NCBI GenBank assembly: GCA_030019445.1
Contig: JASEEU010000006.1
Span: 1-64,000, forward strand
DNA: 64,000 nt
Reading direction: 5' to 3'
Source: Anaerosomatales bacterium
GTDB taxonomy: Bacteria; Actinomycetota; Coriobacteriia; Anaerosomatales; Anaerosomataceae
Shown: in pieces, positions 7,978 to 16,124 of the stretch
How the letters are laid out: every line of letters starts with the position of its first letter
Numbering within the stretch: the first letter of the stretch is position 1
The notes under the pieces: generated by a model
Databases searched by the model: none
What the model was told of the DNA's origin: nothing
The model's input: the letters and a program-made list of their open reading frames with translations, nothing else
Made by a program: the position numbers and the translations under genes

Positions 7978-9324
7978 GTGAGCGACGCGCTCCGGATCGA
8001 CGCTCTCGTCGCCGAGATCGGCTCCACCACCACGGTGGTGAGCGCGTTCGCCGGCCTCTCCGCCTTTCCCGACACCGCCCCGCGTCTGCTCGGCCAGGGA
8101 TTCGCCGCGACGAGCGTGGACGCCGGTGACGTCGGCGTGGGGCTCGCCGCCGCGCGTGCGATGCTGGAGGAGCGGCTCGGGCCGCTCGACCCCGGCGTGA
8201 CGCTCGCGACCTCCTCGGCGGCGGGCGGCCTGAGGATGACCGTGCACGGTCTCACGGCCAAGATGACCGCCATGGCCGCGCGCGAGGCCGCGCTCGGCGC
8301 GGGCGCGGTGGTGCGCTACCAGACGGCGGGACGCCTGCGCGACGGCGACCTGCGCGAGATCGACGCCGTGCGACCCAATCTCGTGCTGCTCGCGGGCGGC
8401 GTCGAGGGCGGGGATGCCGAGGTGGTGCTCGCCAACGCCGAACGGCTGGCAGAGCTCGCTTCTCGGCCGGTCGTGGTGTACGCGGGGAACTCGGCGGTCG
8501 CTGAAGAGGCGCGCGGGCTGCTGGAAGCGGCGGGCTTCCGGGTGCGGGTCACGCGCAACGTCTACCCGGCCGTGGACGAGCTCGACATCGTCCCCGCGCG
8601 CCATGTCATCCACGACGCGTTCGAGGAGCACATCACGCATGCGCCCGGCATGGAGCGCATCGGCGAGTTCGTGAGCGGCGCCATCCTCCCCACGCCGGGA
8701 GCGGTGCTCATCGCCGCGGAGCTGCTGGCCGCCGCCGAGGGCGACCTCGTGGTGGTCGACGTGGGCGGGGCGACGACCGACGTCCATTCGGTCACCGACG
8801 GCACCGCCGAGATAGCCGCCATCAGCACCGAGCCGCAGCCGCACGCCAAGCGCACGGTCGAGGGCGACCTGGGGACGTTCGTGAGCGCCGAGACGGTCGC
8901 CGAGCTGCTCCCGCCCGACGACCGACCGGACCCGCTGCCGCCGGCGCTGCCGACCACGCCCACAGAGGTCGGAGCGGCAGCGCTGCTCGCGCGGACGGCC
9001 ACCGTCGCCGCGGTGCATCGGCACGCGGGGACGCTCACGCACCTGTATACGCCGACCGGGCGCAAGACCGTCGCGCGTGGTCGCGACCTGACGGCGTGTC
9101 GGCTCGTCATCGGCACCGGCGGGGCGCTCACGCGGCTGCCCGACGGCGCGGGGATGCTGCGCGCCGCGATCGGTGAAGGCGGGGAGCGGCTCCTGCCGCC
9201 CGCCGACGCCCGCATCGCGCTCGACGCCGACTACGTGTTCGCCTGCTGCGGTGCGCTCGCGTCGCGCTTCTCGCCGGAAGCGGTCGTGGCGCTCATGCGC
9301 GCGAGCATCGGCGGCGACCGGTGA
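7978..9324 (+). CDS. GlmL/MutL-like ATPase (B12 mutase accessory family)
   Basis: A 448-residue ASKHA-fold protein of the GlmL family, which accompanies coenzyme-B12-dependent aminomutases such as glutamate mutase and ornithine 4,5-aminomutase and probably helps reactivate them. The phosphate-binding motif VDVGGATTDVHS and the N-terminal EIGSTTTVV are clear. GTG 7978, preceded by GGAGG with 6-base spacing, is chosen over an upstream start that adds a basic non-conserved stretch. It lies 166 bases after the aminotransferase and 46 before the racemase. No mutase subunit gene is in the window, so its partner must lie elsewhere or its role here differs. Confidence 0.85.
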   Translation: MSDALRIDALVAEIGSTTTVVSAFAGLSAFPDTAPRLLGQGFAATSVDAGDVGVGLAAARAMLEERLGPLDPGVTLATSSAAGGLRMTVHGLTAKMTAMAAREAALGAGAVVRYQTAGRLRDGDLREIDAVRPNLVLLAGGVEGGDAEVVLANAERLAELASRPVVVYAGNSAVAEEARGLLEAAGFRVRVTRNVYPAVDELDIVPARHVIHDAFEEHITHAPGMERIGEFVSGAILPTPGAVLIAAELLAAAEGDLVVVDVGGATTDVHSVTDGTAEIAAISTEPQPHAKRTVEGDLGTFVSAETVAELLPPDDRPDPLPPALPTTPTEVGAAALLARTATVAAVHRHAGTLTHLYTPTGRKTVARGRDLTACRLVIGTGGALTRLPDGAGMLRAAIGEGGERLLPPADARIALDADYVFACCGALASRFSPEAVVALMRASIGGDR

Positions 9325-9370
9325 CGACGATGACTCGACAGCGGTCTCATGACGATGGAGGAGGACGCGC

Positions 9371-10447
9371 ATGATCGCACGGGCCCGGGTGACGGTCGAC
9401 CTGGCCGCGATAGCCGAGAACACGCGCACCGTCGTCTCGGCGCTCGGCGGACGAGCGGTCGTGGGTGTGACCAAGGTGACGTGCGGCTCGCCGCGCGTGG
9501 GCCGCGCGATGCTCGCCGGTGGCGCGACAGCGTTGGCGGACTCGCGGCTGGAGAACCTCGCCGGTCTGCGTGACGCCGGTATCGACGCGCCGCTGTGGCT
9601 GCTCCGCGCGCCCGTCCCCGCGCTGGCCGAGGAGGTCGTGCGGCACGCTGACGTATCGCTCGAATCCGAGCTCGAGACCCTCGAGGCGCTGGACGTCGCG
9701 GCGGGACGGCTCGGGAAGCGTCACGCCGTCGTCGCGATGGTCGACCTCGGCGACCTGCGCGAGGGCATGATGCCCGAAGCCCTGCCCGCGTTCGTCGAGC
9801 GCGCCGAGGCGCTCGCGCACACAGACCTTCTCGGCGTGGGCGTGAGCCTCACCTGCTACGGCGCCATCGTGCCGGATGAGGCCAACCTCGGCGAGCTCGT
9901 GGCGCTTACGCAGTCTGCAGAAGCCCTCACCGGTCGCCGGCTGCACGTGAGCGGCGGCATGTCGAGCTCGCTCGATGCGCTCGTCGGTGGCGTACTGCCT
10001 CCGCGCGTCGACGGTCTGCGTATCGGCGAGAGCATCCTGCTCGGCGTCTCGACCGTCACGCGTGAGCCGATCCTCGGACTGCGCACCGACGCGATCGTCG
10101 CCGAGGCGCCCGTCATCGAGGTCATGCGCAAGCCGAGCCTGCCGAGAGGGACGAGCGCGCAAGACGCCTTCGGAGGTCGTCCGGCGTTCACGGACCGCGG
10201 CGAGCGGCTCCGTGCGATCTGCGCCATCGGCCAGCAGGACGCCGTGCCCGCGGGGCTCCGGCCGCTCGATGCCGGCGTCGAGGTGCTGGGCGGCTCGAGC
10301 GACCACCTGGTGCTCGACGTGGACGACATGGCGTCGCCCCCGCGCGTCGGAGACGCGCTCCGCTTCCTCCCGGGCTACTCGGCCACGCTGCGCCTGTTCA
10401 CCTCGCCCTACGTTGACAAGCGGTATGTGGGAGGCGACGAGGGGTAG
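9371..10447 (+). CDS. Alanine/ornithine racemase-like PLP enzyme
   Basis: A 358-residue fold-type III PLP enzyme of the alanine racemase N-terminal family, closest in style to the ornithine racemase (Orr) group. The PLP lysine is K35 in VGVTKVTCG. Further support comes from VDLGDLREGM near residue 124 and the phosphate-binding SGGMSSS near residue 195. GGAGGAGGA lies just before the ATG. Orr feeds D-ornithine to ornithine 4,5-aminomutase, a pathway that also uses a GlmL homologue, which fits the gene just upstream. A broad-specificity amino-acid racemase is the alternative. The operon appears to end here. Confidence 0.85.
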   Translation: MIARARVTVDLAAIAENTRTVVSALGGRAVVGVTKVTCGSPRVGRAMLAGGATALADSRLENLAGLRDAGIDAPLWLLRAPVPALAEEVVRHADVSLESELETLEALDVAAGRLGKRHAVVAMVDLGDLREGMMPEALPAFVERAEALAHTDLLGVGVSLTCYGAIVPDEANLGELVALTQSAEALTGRRLHVSGGMSSSLDALVGGVLPPRVDGLRIGESILLGVSTVTREPILGLRTDAIVAEAPVIEVMRKPSLPRGTSAQDAFGGRPAFTDRGERLRAICAIGQQDAVPAGLRPLDAGVEVLGGSSDHLVLDVDDMASPPRVGDALRFLPGYSATLRLFTSPYVDKRYVGGDEG

Positions 10448-10485
10448 CTGCCAGACCGCATGCGGCACCGCAGCGGCGATACCCG

Positions 10486-10512
10486 TTGCGCTCTCACCGG
10501 CGGTGGTATAGT
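10486..10512 (+). promoter_or_regulatory. Candidate promoter of the Cys-repeat/radical SAM operon
   Basis: TATAGT at 10507-10512 is a good -10 hexamer in an otherwise GC-rich stretch. TTGCGC at 10486-10491 is a weak -35 with a short 15-base spacer. It lies 82 bases upstream of the Cys-repeat gene. The leader that follows contains a GGCGCC-rich dyad near 10540-10565. Confidence 0.4.
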
Positions 10513-10593
10513 CGCAGATAGGATTCATCAGGCGCTGAGGGGCGCCGTGATGGTAGGCGCCTCGGCGCATCTGCGCGGGGAGCGGGGGGCAGC

Positions 10594-11079
10594 ATGAACG
10601 AGGATCCCGAGGGAACCGGCCACGACTCCGAGCAGCCGAAGGTCTACCGGATCGCTCAGATCGACGCGCCGGGAGCATCCAAGATCGATCGGCGCACCTT
10701 CGTGAAGGCCACCGCAGCCAGCGTCGGCGCCGCTGCGGTCGTCTCGATGACCGGCTGCGACCCGGATGACGAGGAGCCCGCCGAGGAGCCCGCCGAGGAG
10801 CCCGTCGAAGAGCGTGCCGCGGAGCCCCAGAGCGAAGAGACCACGCCGGACGTCGACATCGATTGCGAGTGCGACACCGTCTGCACCTGCGAGAGCGTCT
10901 GCACGTGCGACAACGAGTGCACCTGTGACGACGTCTGCACCTGCGAGGGCGTCTGCACCTGCGAGGGAGACTGCTCCTGCGACTCGGTATGCACCTGCGA
11001 GGCTGTCTGTACCTGCGAGGGCGACTGCACGTGCGACACGGTGAGCAGCGGAGGCGGCCACTACTGGTACCCGTGCTGA
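10594..11079 (+). CDS. Tat-type lipoprotein with ten CxC[DE]xx repeats (candidate radical SAM substrate)
   Basis: A 161-residue protein in four parts. Residues 1-31 are a hydrophilic leader. Residues 32-54 are a twin-arginine signal (DRRTFVK, R33-R34, then an Ala/Val core) ending at SMTGC with C55 as possible lipidation site. Residues 56-90 are a very acidic Pro/Glu linker. Residues 91-150 are ten exact hexapeptides of the form C-x-C-[DE]-x-x, giving 20 evenly spaced Cys. The tail is SSGGGHYWYPC. The next seven genes, six of them radical SAM enzymes, are co-directional and mostly overlapping, so this is most likely their peptide substrate. Tat export suits a product modified or loaded with metal in the cytoplasm. 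A metal-binding or electron-conducting surface protein is another reading. I know no named family with this pattern. Confidence 0.85.
   Translation: MNEDPEGTGHDSEQPKVYRIAQIDAPGASKIDRRTFVKATAASVGAAAVVSMTGCDPDDEEPAEEPAEEPVEERAAEPQSEETTPDVDIDCECDTVCTCESVCTCDNECTCDDVCTCEGVCTCEGDCSCDSVCTCEAVCTCEGDCTCDTVSSGGGHYWYPC
10864..11043 (+). repeat. Ten tandem 18-bp coding repeats (CxC[DE]xx)
   Basis: Ten in-frame 18-base units encode CECDTV, then variants of CTCESV, CTCDNE, CTCDDV, CTCEGV, CTCEGD and CSCDSV. Cys at positions 1 and 3 and an acidic residue at position 4 are invariant. Position 2 is Thr except in the first (Glu) and seventh (Ser) units. Positions 5 and 6 vary, and third-base differences between units show the array is not a very recent expansion. 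Confidence 0.92.
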
Positions 11080-11107
11080 GACGCCGCGCGTCAGGCGGGT
11101 CATCGGC

Positions 11108-12469
11108 ATGAGCATCCAGTGGCGCCCGCTCGCTCCGACCGTCTTCCTGGTCTCGCGTGACGGCGGCCGGCCGCTGCTCTACGCCCCGCTCCAGGGCCTC
11201 GTCATGGAGACCAATGCGGCGTACGCCGAGCGGTTCGCCGCGGCGCTCGGAGGCGACGAGGGGGCCGCGCGCTCCATCGGAGTGGAGCCGGAGCTGCTCG
11301 TGCGGCTGGCCGAGGTCCCCGACGCGGTGAGTCGTCGGCTCGACCCCGAGTGGCCGGACGCCTTTGCGCCCGCTGCTGTGACGCTCTTCCTCACACACAA
11401 GTGCACGCTGCGCTGCGCGTACTGCTACTGCGACGGTGGCGCTGGTCGCGACATCGAGTGGCCCGTGCTCGTCTCGGCGGTCAGGTTCGCGCTCGGCAAT
11501 GCCGCACGGGCGGGGCGTGACCTCAAGGTCGCCTTCCACGGCGGCGATGTCGGCGCGGTGTGGCCGCTGTTCGAGCGCGCGGTCGGCTTCATCACGGAGG
11601 AGAGCGCCGCGGCCGGCGTGCGCCCCGTCCTCTCGATCGGCACCAACGGCGTCTACACGCCCAGGCAGGCGGCGTTCATCGCACGCCACGTCCGCAACGC
11701 GACCGTGTCGATAGACGGGGTGGCCGAGGTGCACGACCGCTACCGCACGCGCCCGGACGGCGGGGCCTCGCTTGACGACGTGCTGCGTACGCTGCGCGTC
11801 TTCGAGGACGGCGGGCTCGCGTACTCGGTCCGCATGACCGTGACGGCCGAGTCGCTTCCGCGACTGGCCGAGAGCGTCGCCTTCATCTGCGAGAACACCG
11901 CGGCGCGCTCGATCCGTGCCGAGCCGCTCTACACCCGCGGGCGTGCGACCGCGTCGGACCTGCAGGCACCCGAACCCGAGGCGTTCGTGCCGGCGTTTCG
12001 CGAGGCCCGCGCCGTCGCCGCGGCGCACGGGCGTCGCCTTACCTACTCCGGCGCCCGTCTGTCGGGTGGATCGACGGCGTTCTGCTCGTACCCGAGCCCG
12101 ACGTTCGGCGTGACACCCGACGGTGATCTCACGTGCTGCTATGAGATCCTGCACCCCGAGGACCCGCTCGCGGGGGCGTTCTTCTACGGGCGCATCGCCT
12201 CCGACGGTGCGATCGAGGTCGACGCGGAGCGCGTCTCGGCCATCCGCGCCGGTGCCCGGGAGCGCCGTCTCGGCTGCGCGCACTGCTTCTGCGTGTTCGC
12301 CTGCGCGGGGGACTGCGCCGCCAAGGCGATCGACAGCGGTCGTCCCGCCGGCGGGGCGACCACGCGGTGCGAGATCACGCGCGCGCTCGTCTACGACATG
12401 CTGCTGGCCGCGCTGGAGGGCGCGCGCTCCGACGGCGAGCGGGTGCTCGTGCGCAAGGCCGAGCCGTGA
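11108..12469 (+). CDS. Radical SAM/SPASM maturase 1
   Basis: A 453-residue radical SAM protein. Residues 1-85 form an N-terminal domain with LLYAPLQG, like those ahead of many peptide-modifying radical SAM enzymes and possibly a peptide-recognition module. The SAM [4Fe-4S] motif is C99-x3-C103-x2-C106 (KCTLRCAYC). The C-terminal SPASM-like region has CSYPS, LTCCYE and CAHCFCVFACAGDC, enough Cys for auxiliary Fe-S clusters. Enzymes of this architecture form thioether or carbon crosslinks, or epimerise residues, in ribosomal peptides. It starts 28 bases after the Cys-repeat gene and its stop overlaps the next start (GTGA). Confidence 0.9.
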   Translation: MSIQWRPLAPTVFLVSRDGGRPLLYAPLQGLVMETNAAYAERFAAALGGDEGAARSIGVEPELLVRLAEVPDAVSRRLDPEWPDAFAPAAVTLFLTHKCTLRCAYCYCDGGAGRDIEWPVLVSAVRFALGNAARAGRDLKVAFHGGDVGAVWPLFERAVGFITEESAAAGVRPVLSIGTNGVYTPRQAAFIARHVRNATVSIDGVAEVHDRYRTRPDGGASLDDVLRTLRVFEDGGLAYSVRMTVTAESLPRLAESVAFICENTAARSIRAEPLYTRGRATASDLQAPEPEAFVPAFREARAVAAAHGRRLTYSGARLSGGSTAFCSYPSPTFGVTPDGDLTCCYEILHPEDPLAGAFFYGRIASDGAIEVDAERVSAIRAGARERRLGCAHCFCVFACAGDCAAKAIDSGRPAGGATTRCEITRALVYDMLLAALEGARSDGERVLVRKAEP

Positions 12470-13629
12470 CGCTGCCGCTGCCCGATACCGTCGCCCGCAT
12501 CCGGGCCGGAGCGCGATCGTTCGCGGTGCACGCGCCCGAGCGTGCGGCGACGGCGCTCGCGTGGGTGGACCGGGCCAACGGCATCCGCCGCGCGGTCCCC
12601 TCGGCCAACGTCGAGGACGGCGGCGAGACCGTCCGCCTCGGCGAGCTGTCGGCCGGCTGCATCGCCTGCAAGCGCGGCAGCTGGGACTGCATCTTCATAA
12701 CGATGCGCTGCGATCTGGCGTGCCCGTTCTGTCTGCGGCCCACCGGCATCGCGCTCGATGCCCCGCGCTCGGCGCTCGGGGGCGACGTCGCGACGCTTGC
12801 CGAGCGGTACGCCACCTGCGGCGTCACCGGCGCGAGCTTCTCGGGAGGCGAGCCGTTCCTCGAGGCCGAGACGGTCGTCGACTGGACGCGCGGCCTACGC
12901 GAGGCGCTGCCGCACCTCTATCTCTGGGCGTACACGAACGGCCGCGCGCTCACCCCCGGGCTCATCGGCCGGCTCGCGGCGGTGGGCCTGGACGAGCTGC
13001 GCTTCGATGCCGCCGCCACCGGCTACGCCGACGCGCACGTCGACGCGATGCTGGCCGAGGCGGCCCGCGCCCTGCCCGCGGTCGCGGTCGAGGTACCCGC
13101 GATCCCCGCGCAGCGCCTGGCGCTTCTCGGCTCGCTCGAGCGTTGGGCCGAGCACGGCGTGCGCTACCTCAACCTCCACGAGCTCGTCTACGAGCAAGGG
13201 ACTGCGTCGGGCCGCATGGCGGGACGGCGCGCTCGGGTCGTCATGCCCGACGGGCACCGGTGCGAGACCGATCCCGACAGCGTGACCGTCACGCAGGCCG
13301 TGCTGGCGCGCGTGCACGAGGAGGGGTTGCCGCTTGCCGTCAACGACTGCTCCCTCGCCAACAAGGCTCGCCAGGCGCGCGGGCGCCGGCGGCGGCTCGC
13401 GACGTACTCGCTGCGGCCGTACGAGGTGATGGACGCCGAGGGCGTCGCCACCTCCGCGGTGCTCTTCGACGAGACCGCGGTGGAGTTCGTCCCCCTGGCC
13501 GAGTGGGAGACGCGCCTTACCGGACGCCCCGGCGGATGGAGCGCGGCCAGAGTCGCCCGGCTGCTGCCGCTCGACCCCGAGGAGCTCGGCGAGTGGGTCG
13601 GCTTCGAGCTGCTGGCCGAGGGGCGGTGA
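12466..13629 (+). CDS. Radical SAM protein 2 with extra N-terminal Cys cluster
   Basis: A 387-residue radical SAM enzyme. The SAM cluster motif is C82-x3-C86-x2-C89 (RCDLACPFC), preceded by GCIACKRGSWDC (C65, C68, C75), which could hold a second cluster or bind a thiol-rich substrate. SGGEPFLE follows as the SAM-binding GGE motif. There is no classic SPASM tail. The GTG start overlaps the previous stop by the GTGA arrangement, showing tight translational coupling. I cannot match it to a named family; its place in the operon suggests modification of the CxC-repeat protein. Confidence 0.85.
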   Translation: MTLPLPDTVARIRAGARSFAVHAPERAATALAWVDRANGIRRAVPSANVEDGGETVRLGELSAGCIACKRGSWDCIFITMRCDLACPFCLRPTGIALDAPRSALGGDVATLAERYATCGVTGASFSGGEPFLEAETVVDWTRGLREALPHLYLWAYTNGRALTPGLIGRLAAVGLDELRFDAAATGYADAHVDAMLAEAARALPAVAVEVPAIPAQRLALLGSLERWAEHGVRYLNLHELVYEQGTASGRMAGRRARVVMPDGHRCETDPDSVTVTQAVLARVHEEGLPLAVNDCSLANKARQARGRRRRLATYSLRPYEVMDAEGVATSAVLFDETAVEFVPLAEWETRLTGRPGGWSAARVARLLPLDPEELGEWVGFELLAEGR

Positions 13630-13634
13630 GCGCG

Positions 13635-14729
13635 ATGACGACCGAGCCCGCCGCGCCGCGCGCCTTCGAGCCCGAGTGCCTCACGCTGTTCGTCAACAAC
13701 GCCTGCAACCTCGCCTGCGCGTACTGTCACGCCACGCCGGCCGCCACCGCCGGCCCGCCGCTCTCGGCCGACACCGTCGCGGCGGCGGCCGACATCGTCG
13801 CGATGTCGTGCGCGCGTCGCGGCGTCACGATGACCCTGGCGTTGCACGGCGGCGGCGAGCCGCTGCTCGACCGCGACGAGGCCGCGCGCCTGCTCGCGAT
13901 CGTGCGACAGCGGGCCGAGAGGGCCGGCGTGCCGCTCACGACGTACGTCGCCACCAACGGCGTCGTGCCCGAGGAGACCGCGCGATGGGCGGCGGGCGCG
14001 TTCGACCTCATCGGCCTGTCGTGCGACGGTCCCCCGGACGTCCAGGACGCGCAGCGACCGCGGCGGGGCGGAGGCGCGTCCTCGGCAGCGGTCGAGCGGA
14101 CGGCGGCCGTGTTGCGCGAACGCGGTGCCCGATTCCACGCGCGAGCCACCATCACGTCTGAGACGCTCGATCGGCAGCCGGAGGTCGTGGCGTATCTGGC
14201 CGAGATGGTCCGCCCCGCGGAGATCCGCCTCGAGCCGGCGTACGCGAACCCCGGCGCGCTGGCGGCGCTGCGCCCCGGGGATGCCGGAACGTTCGTGGCG
14301 GGCTTCAGGCAGGCGCGATGCGACGGTGCGGCGCGCGACGTCCCCGTCACGACCTCGCTGCTGCGTCCCGACGAGCCGCACGGACCGTACTGCAACGTGC
14401 TGCGCGGCGTGGTGAACCTCGTCCCGGGCGGGACCGCGACCGGCTGCTTCCTCGAGTCGCGACCGCCGGAGATCGCCGCACGCCGCGTGCGCGTCGGCGG
14501 ACCCGACGGCCCCGGCGGGCGCTTCACGCTCGACCATGCGCGGATCGCGGAGCTCACCGCCGTGTGCGCGCGGGTGCCCGACGAGTGCCGCGGCTGCGCG
14601 ATCGAGCACGCGTGCTCCCGCGGGTGCCCGGATGTGTGCATGCTCGCGCCGGACCCGACCGGACGCCTCGCCGACACCTTCCGGTGTCGGGCGCAACGCC
14701 TGCTCGCGGGGGAGGTGGCGCTCGCATGA
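13635..14729 (+). CDS. Radical SAM/SPASM-like maturase 3
   Basis: A 364-residue radical SAM enzyme with C24-x3-C28-x2-C31 (ACNLACAYC) very close to its N-terminus, and a GGGEPLLD SAM-binding motif. The C-terminal third holds CNVLRG, ATGCFLE and CRGCAIEHACSRGCPDVC, a SPASM-like Cys set. It has no N-terminal recognition domain, unlike genes 1 and 4. ATG 13635 with GAGGGG 11 bases upstream is preferred; GTG 13626 overlapping the previous stop is possible. Its stop overlaps the next start (ATGA). Confidence 0.87.
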   Translation: MTTEPAAPRAFEPECLTLFVNNACNLACAYCHATPAATAGPPLSADTVAAAADIVAMSCARRGVTMTLALHGGGEPLLDRDEAARLLAIVRQRAERAGVPLTTYVATNGVVPEETARWAAGAFDLIGLSCDGPPDVQDAQRPRRGGGASSAAVERTAAVLRERGARFHARATITSETLDRQPEVVAYLAEMVRPAEIRLEPAYANPGALAALRPGDAGTFVAGFRQARCDGAARDVPVTTSLLRPDEPHGPYCNVLRGVVNLVPGGTATGCFLESRPPEIAARRVRVGGPDGPGGRFTLDHARIAELTAVCARVPDECRGCAIEHACSRGCPDVCMLAPDPTGRLADTFRCRAQRLLAGEVALA

Positions 14730-16123
14730 GCCGTCGCGTGCCCCGCGCCGACCCCTACGAGGTCTTCGCGCTCCCGCTGCAGGACCGCTGGCTCGTCTTC
14801 GCTCCGGGCACCTGGAGCGCGGCGCTCATGAACCACTCCGCGCTCGGCGCGCTCGCCGAGTGTCTCGAGCCCGATCACCGCGCGCCGTCGCTCGAGGCGC
14901 TCGAGCTCTTCCAGGCGCTCACGATCGCGGCGCCCGACGCGCGGCACGCGCGTGCGGACGCGTCGCCCAAGCTCGTCATCATGCCCACGCGCGCCTGCAA
15001 CATCGCGTGCGTGCACTGCGACTTCGGCGCCGCCGATGCGCCGCTCACCGTCCTCGACCCGCGGGTCGCGTACCCGCTCATCGACCGCGTCGCGGCCTCG
15101 CTGGGCCGTGCCCGCGGCGGTGACCGCACGCTGCGCGTGCACTTCTTCGGCGGCGAGCCGGTGGTCGCGCTGCGCTCGCTCAAGGCGATCGTCGCGCATG
15201 CGCGGGCCGCGGCACGCCGCCACGGCGTGCGCGCGCGCTTCGAGCTCACCACCAACGGCGTCTGCGGCGAGGCGGCGCGCCGTTTCCTCGGCGAGGAGAT
15301 CGACACCGTCGTCGTGTCGCTCGACGGCGACGAGGCCACGCACGACGCGATGCGTCCGCGCCGCGACGGTCGCGGGACGTTCGCCGAGGTGGCCGAGACG
15401 ATCCGCGTCCTGCGCCGCTACCCGATCGAGCTCTGCCTGCGCACGTGCGTGACCGACCGGTCGGTCGAGGCGATGCCCATGCTCGCCGAGCGCTTCTCGG
15501 CAGAGTTCTCGCCCGACGCCATCGCGTTCGAACCGCTGGCCGAGACGGACGGCGCCCGGGCGGCGGGCCTGCACGCACCGGACCCCTACGCGTTCGCGCG
15601 CGGCTTCATGGCCGCCGAGGCGATCGCCGCCGAGCACGAGGTGCGTGTCGTGAGCGGCCCGGCCGAGCTCGTCGGCCCGCGCGCCACGTCGTGTCCCCTC
15701 GGCACCGGCTCGCTCATGCTCTGGCCTGACGGCGCGATCACCGCGTGCTACCTCGATCCCGGGCGTTGGCGTTCGCGCGGCCTCGAGTTGTCCCTCGGCC
15801 GCGTCGACGCGTCGGGCGCGGTGCGCGTGAACAGCGAGCGCCTTGCGAGGATCGCGTCGAGCCTCGCGGACACGCCGCGCTGCGCGCGCTGCTTCTGCCG
15901 CTACACCTGCGCGGGCGGTTGCCACGTTGAGCAGACGCCTCCGGGCTGCGCGCCGGAGTACGACGACCGCTGCGTCGCGACGCGGCTCATCACCGCGTGC
16001 CGGCTGATGGTGACCATCGGCGTCGGGTCGGAGGCCGCCGACATGCTCTTCTCGGCCAGCGCCGCCGAGGCGCTCGCGCTCCACGCCGACGACCGGCTCC
16101 GCAGCTGGGCGAAGGTGCTCTGA
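14726..16123 (+). CDS. Radical SAM/SPASM maturase 4
   Basis: A 465-residue enzyme, the longest of the set. The first 80 residues form an N-terminal domain (ALPLQDRWLVFAPGTW) similar in position and style to that of maturase 1. The SAM motif is C91-x3-C95-x2-C98 (ACNIACVHC), with HFFGGEPV as GGE motif and SLDGDEATHD in the barrel. The SPASM tail shows SCPLGTGS, ITACYLD and CARCFCRYTCAGGC. The start overlaps the previous stop (ATGA). Maturases 1 and 4 look like paralogues. Two full SPASM enzymes in one operon suggest that more than one type of modification, or more than one residue class, is involved. Confidence 0.88.
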   Translation: MSRRVPRADPYEVFALPLQDRWLVFAPGTWSAALMNHSALGALAECLEPDHRAPSLEALELFQALTIAAPDARHARADASPKLVIMPTRACNIACVHCDFGAADAPLTVLDPRVAYPLIDRVAASLGRARGGDRTLRVHFFGGEPVVALRSLKAIVAHARAAARRHGVRARFELTTNGVCGEAARRFLGEEIDTVVVSLDGDEATHDAMRPRRDGRGTFAEVAETIRVLRRYPIELCLRTCVTDRSVEAMPMLAERFSAEFSPDAIAFEPLAETDGARAAGLHAPDPYAFARGFMAAEAIAAEHEVRVVSGPAELVGPRATSCPLGTGSLMLWPDGAITACYLDPGRWRSRGLELSLGRVDASGAVRVNSERLARIASSLADTPRCARCFCRYTCAGGCHVEQTPPGCAPEYDDRCVATRLITACRLMVTIGVGSEAADMLFSASAAEALALHADDRLRSWAKVL

Positions 16124-16124
16124 G

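Noticed and set aside
10864-11043. CRISPR-like or satellite repeat
   Set aside because: The 18-base units are contiguous, in frame and vary at third positions; there are no spacers.
9347-12283. A 978-codon open frame on the reverse strand
   Set aside because: It runs antisense through the racemase, Cys-repeat and radical SAM genes, has Arg/Ala/His-rich composition without domains, and arises from high-GC codon bias.
12123-13634. Upstream extension of maturase 3 to a total of 868 residues
   Set aside because: The added 500 residues are Arg-rich and overlap two well-supported genes in another frame; a good start with ribosome-binding site exists at 13635.
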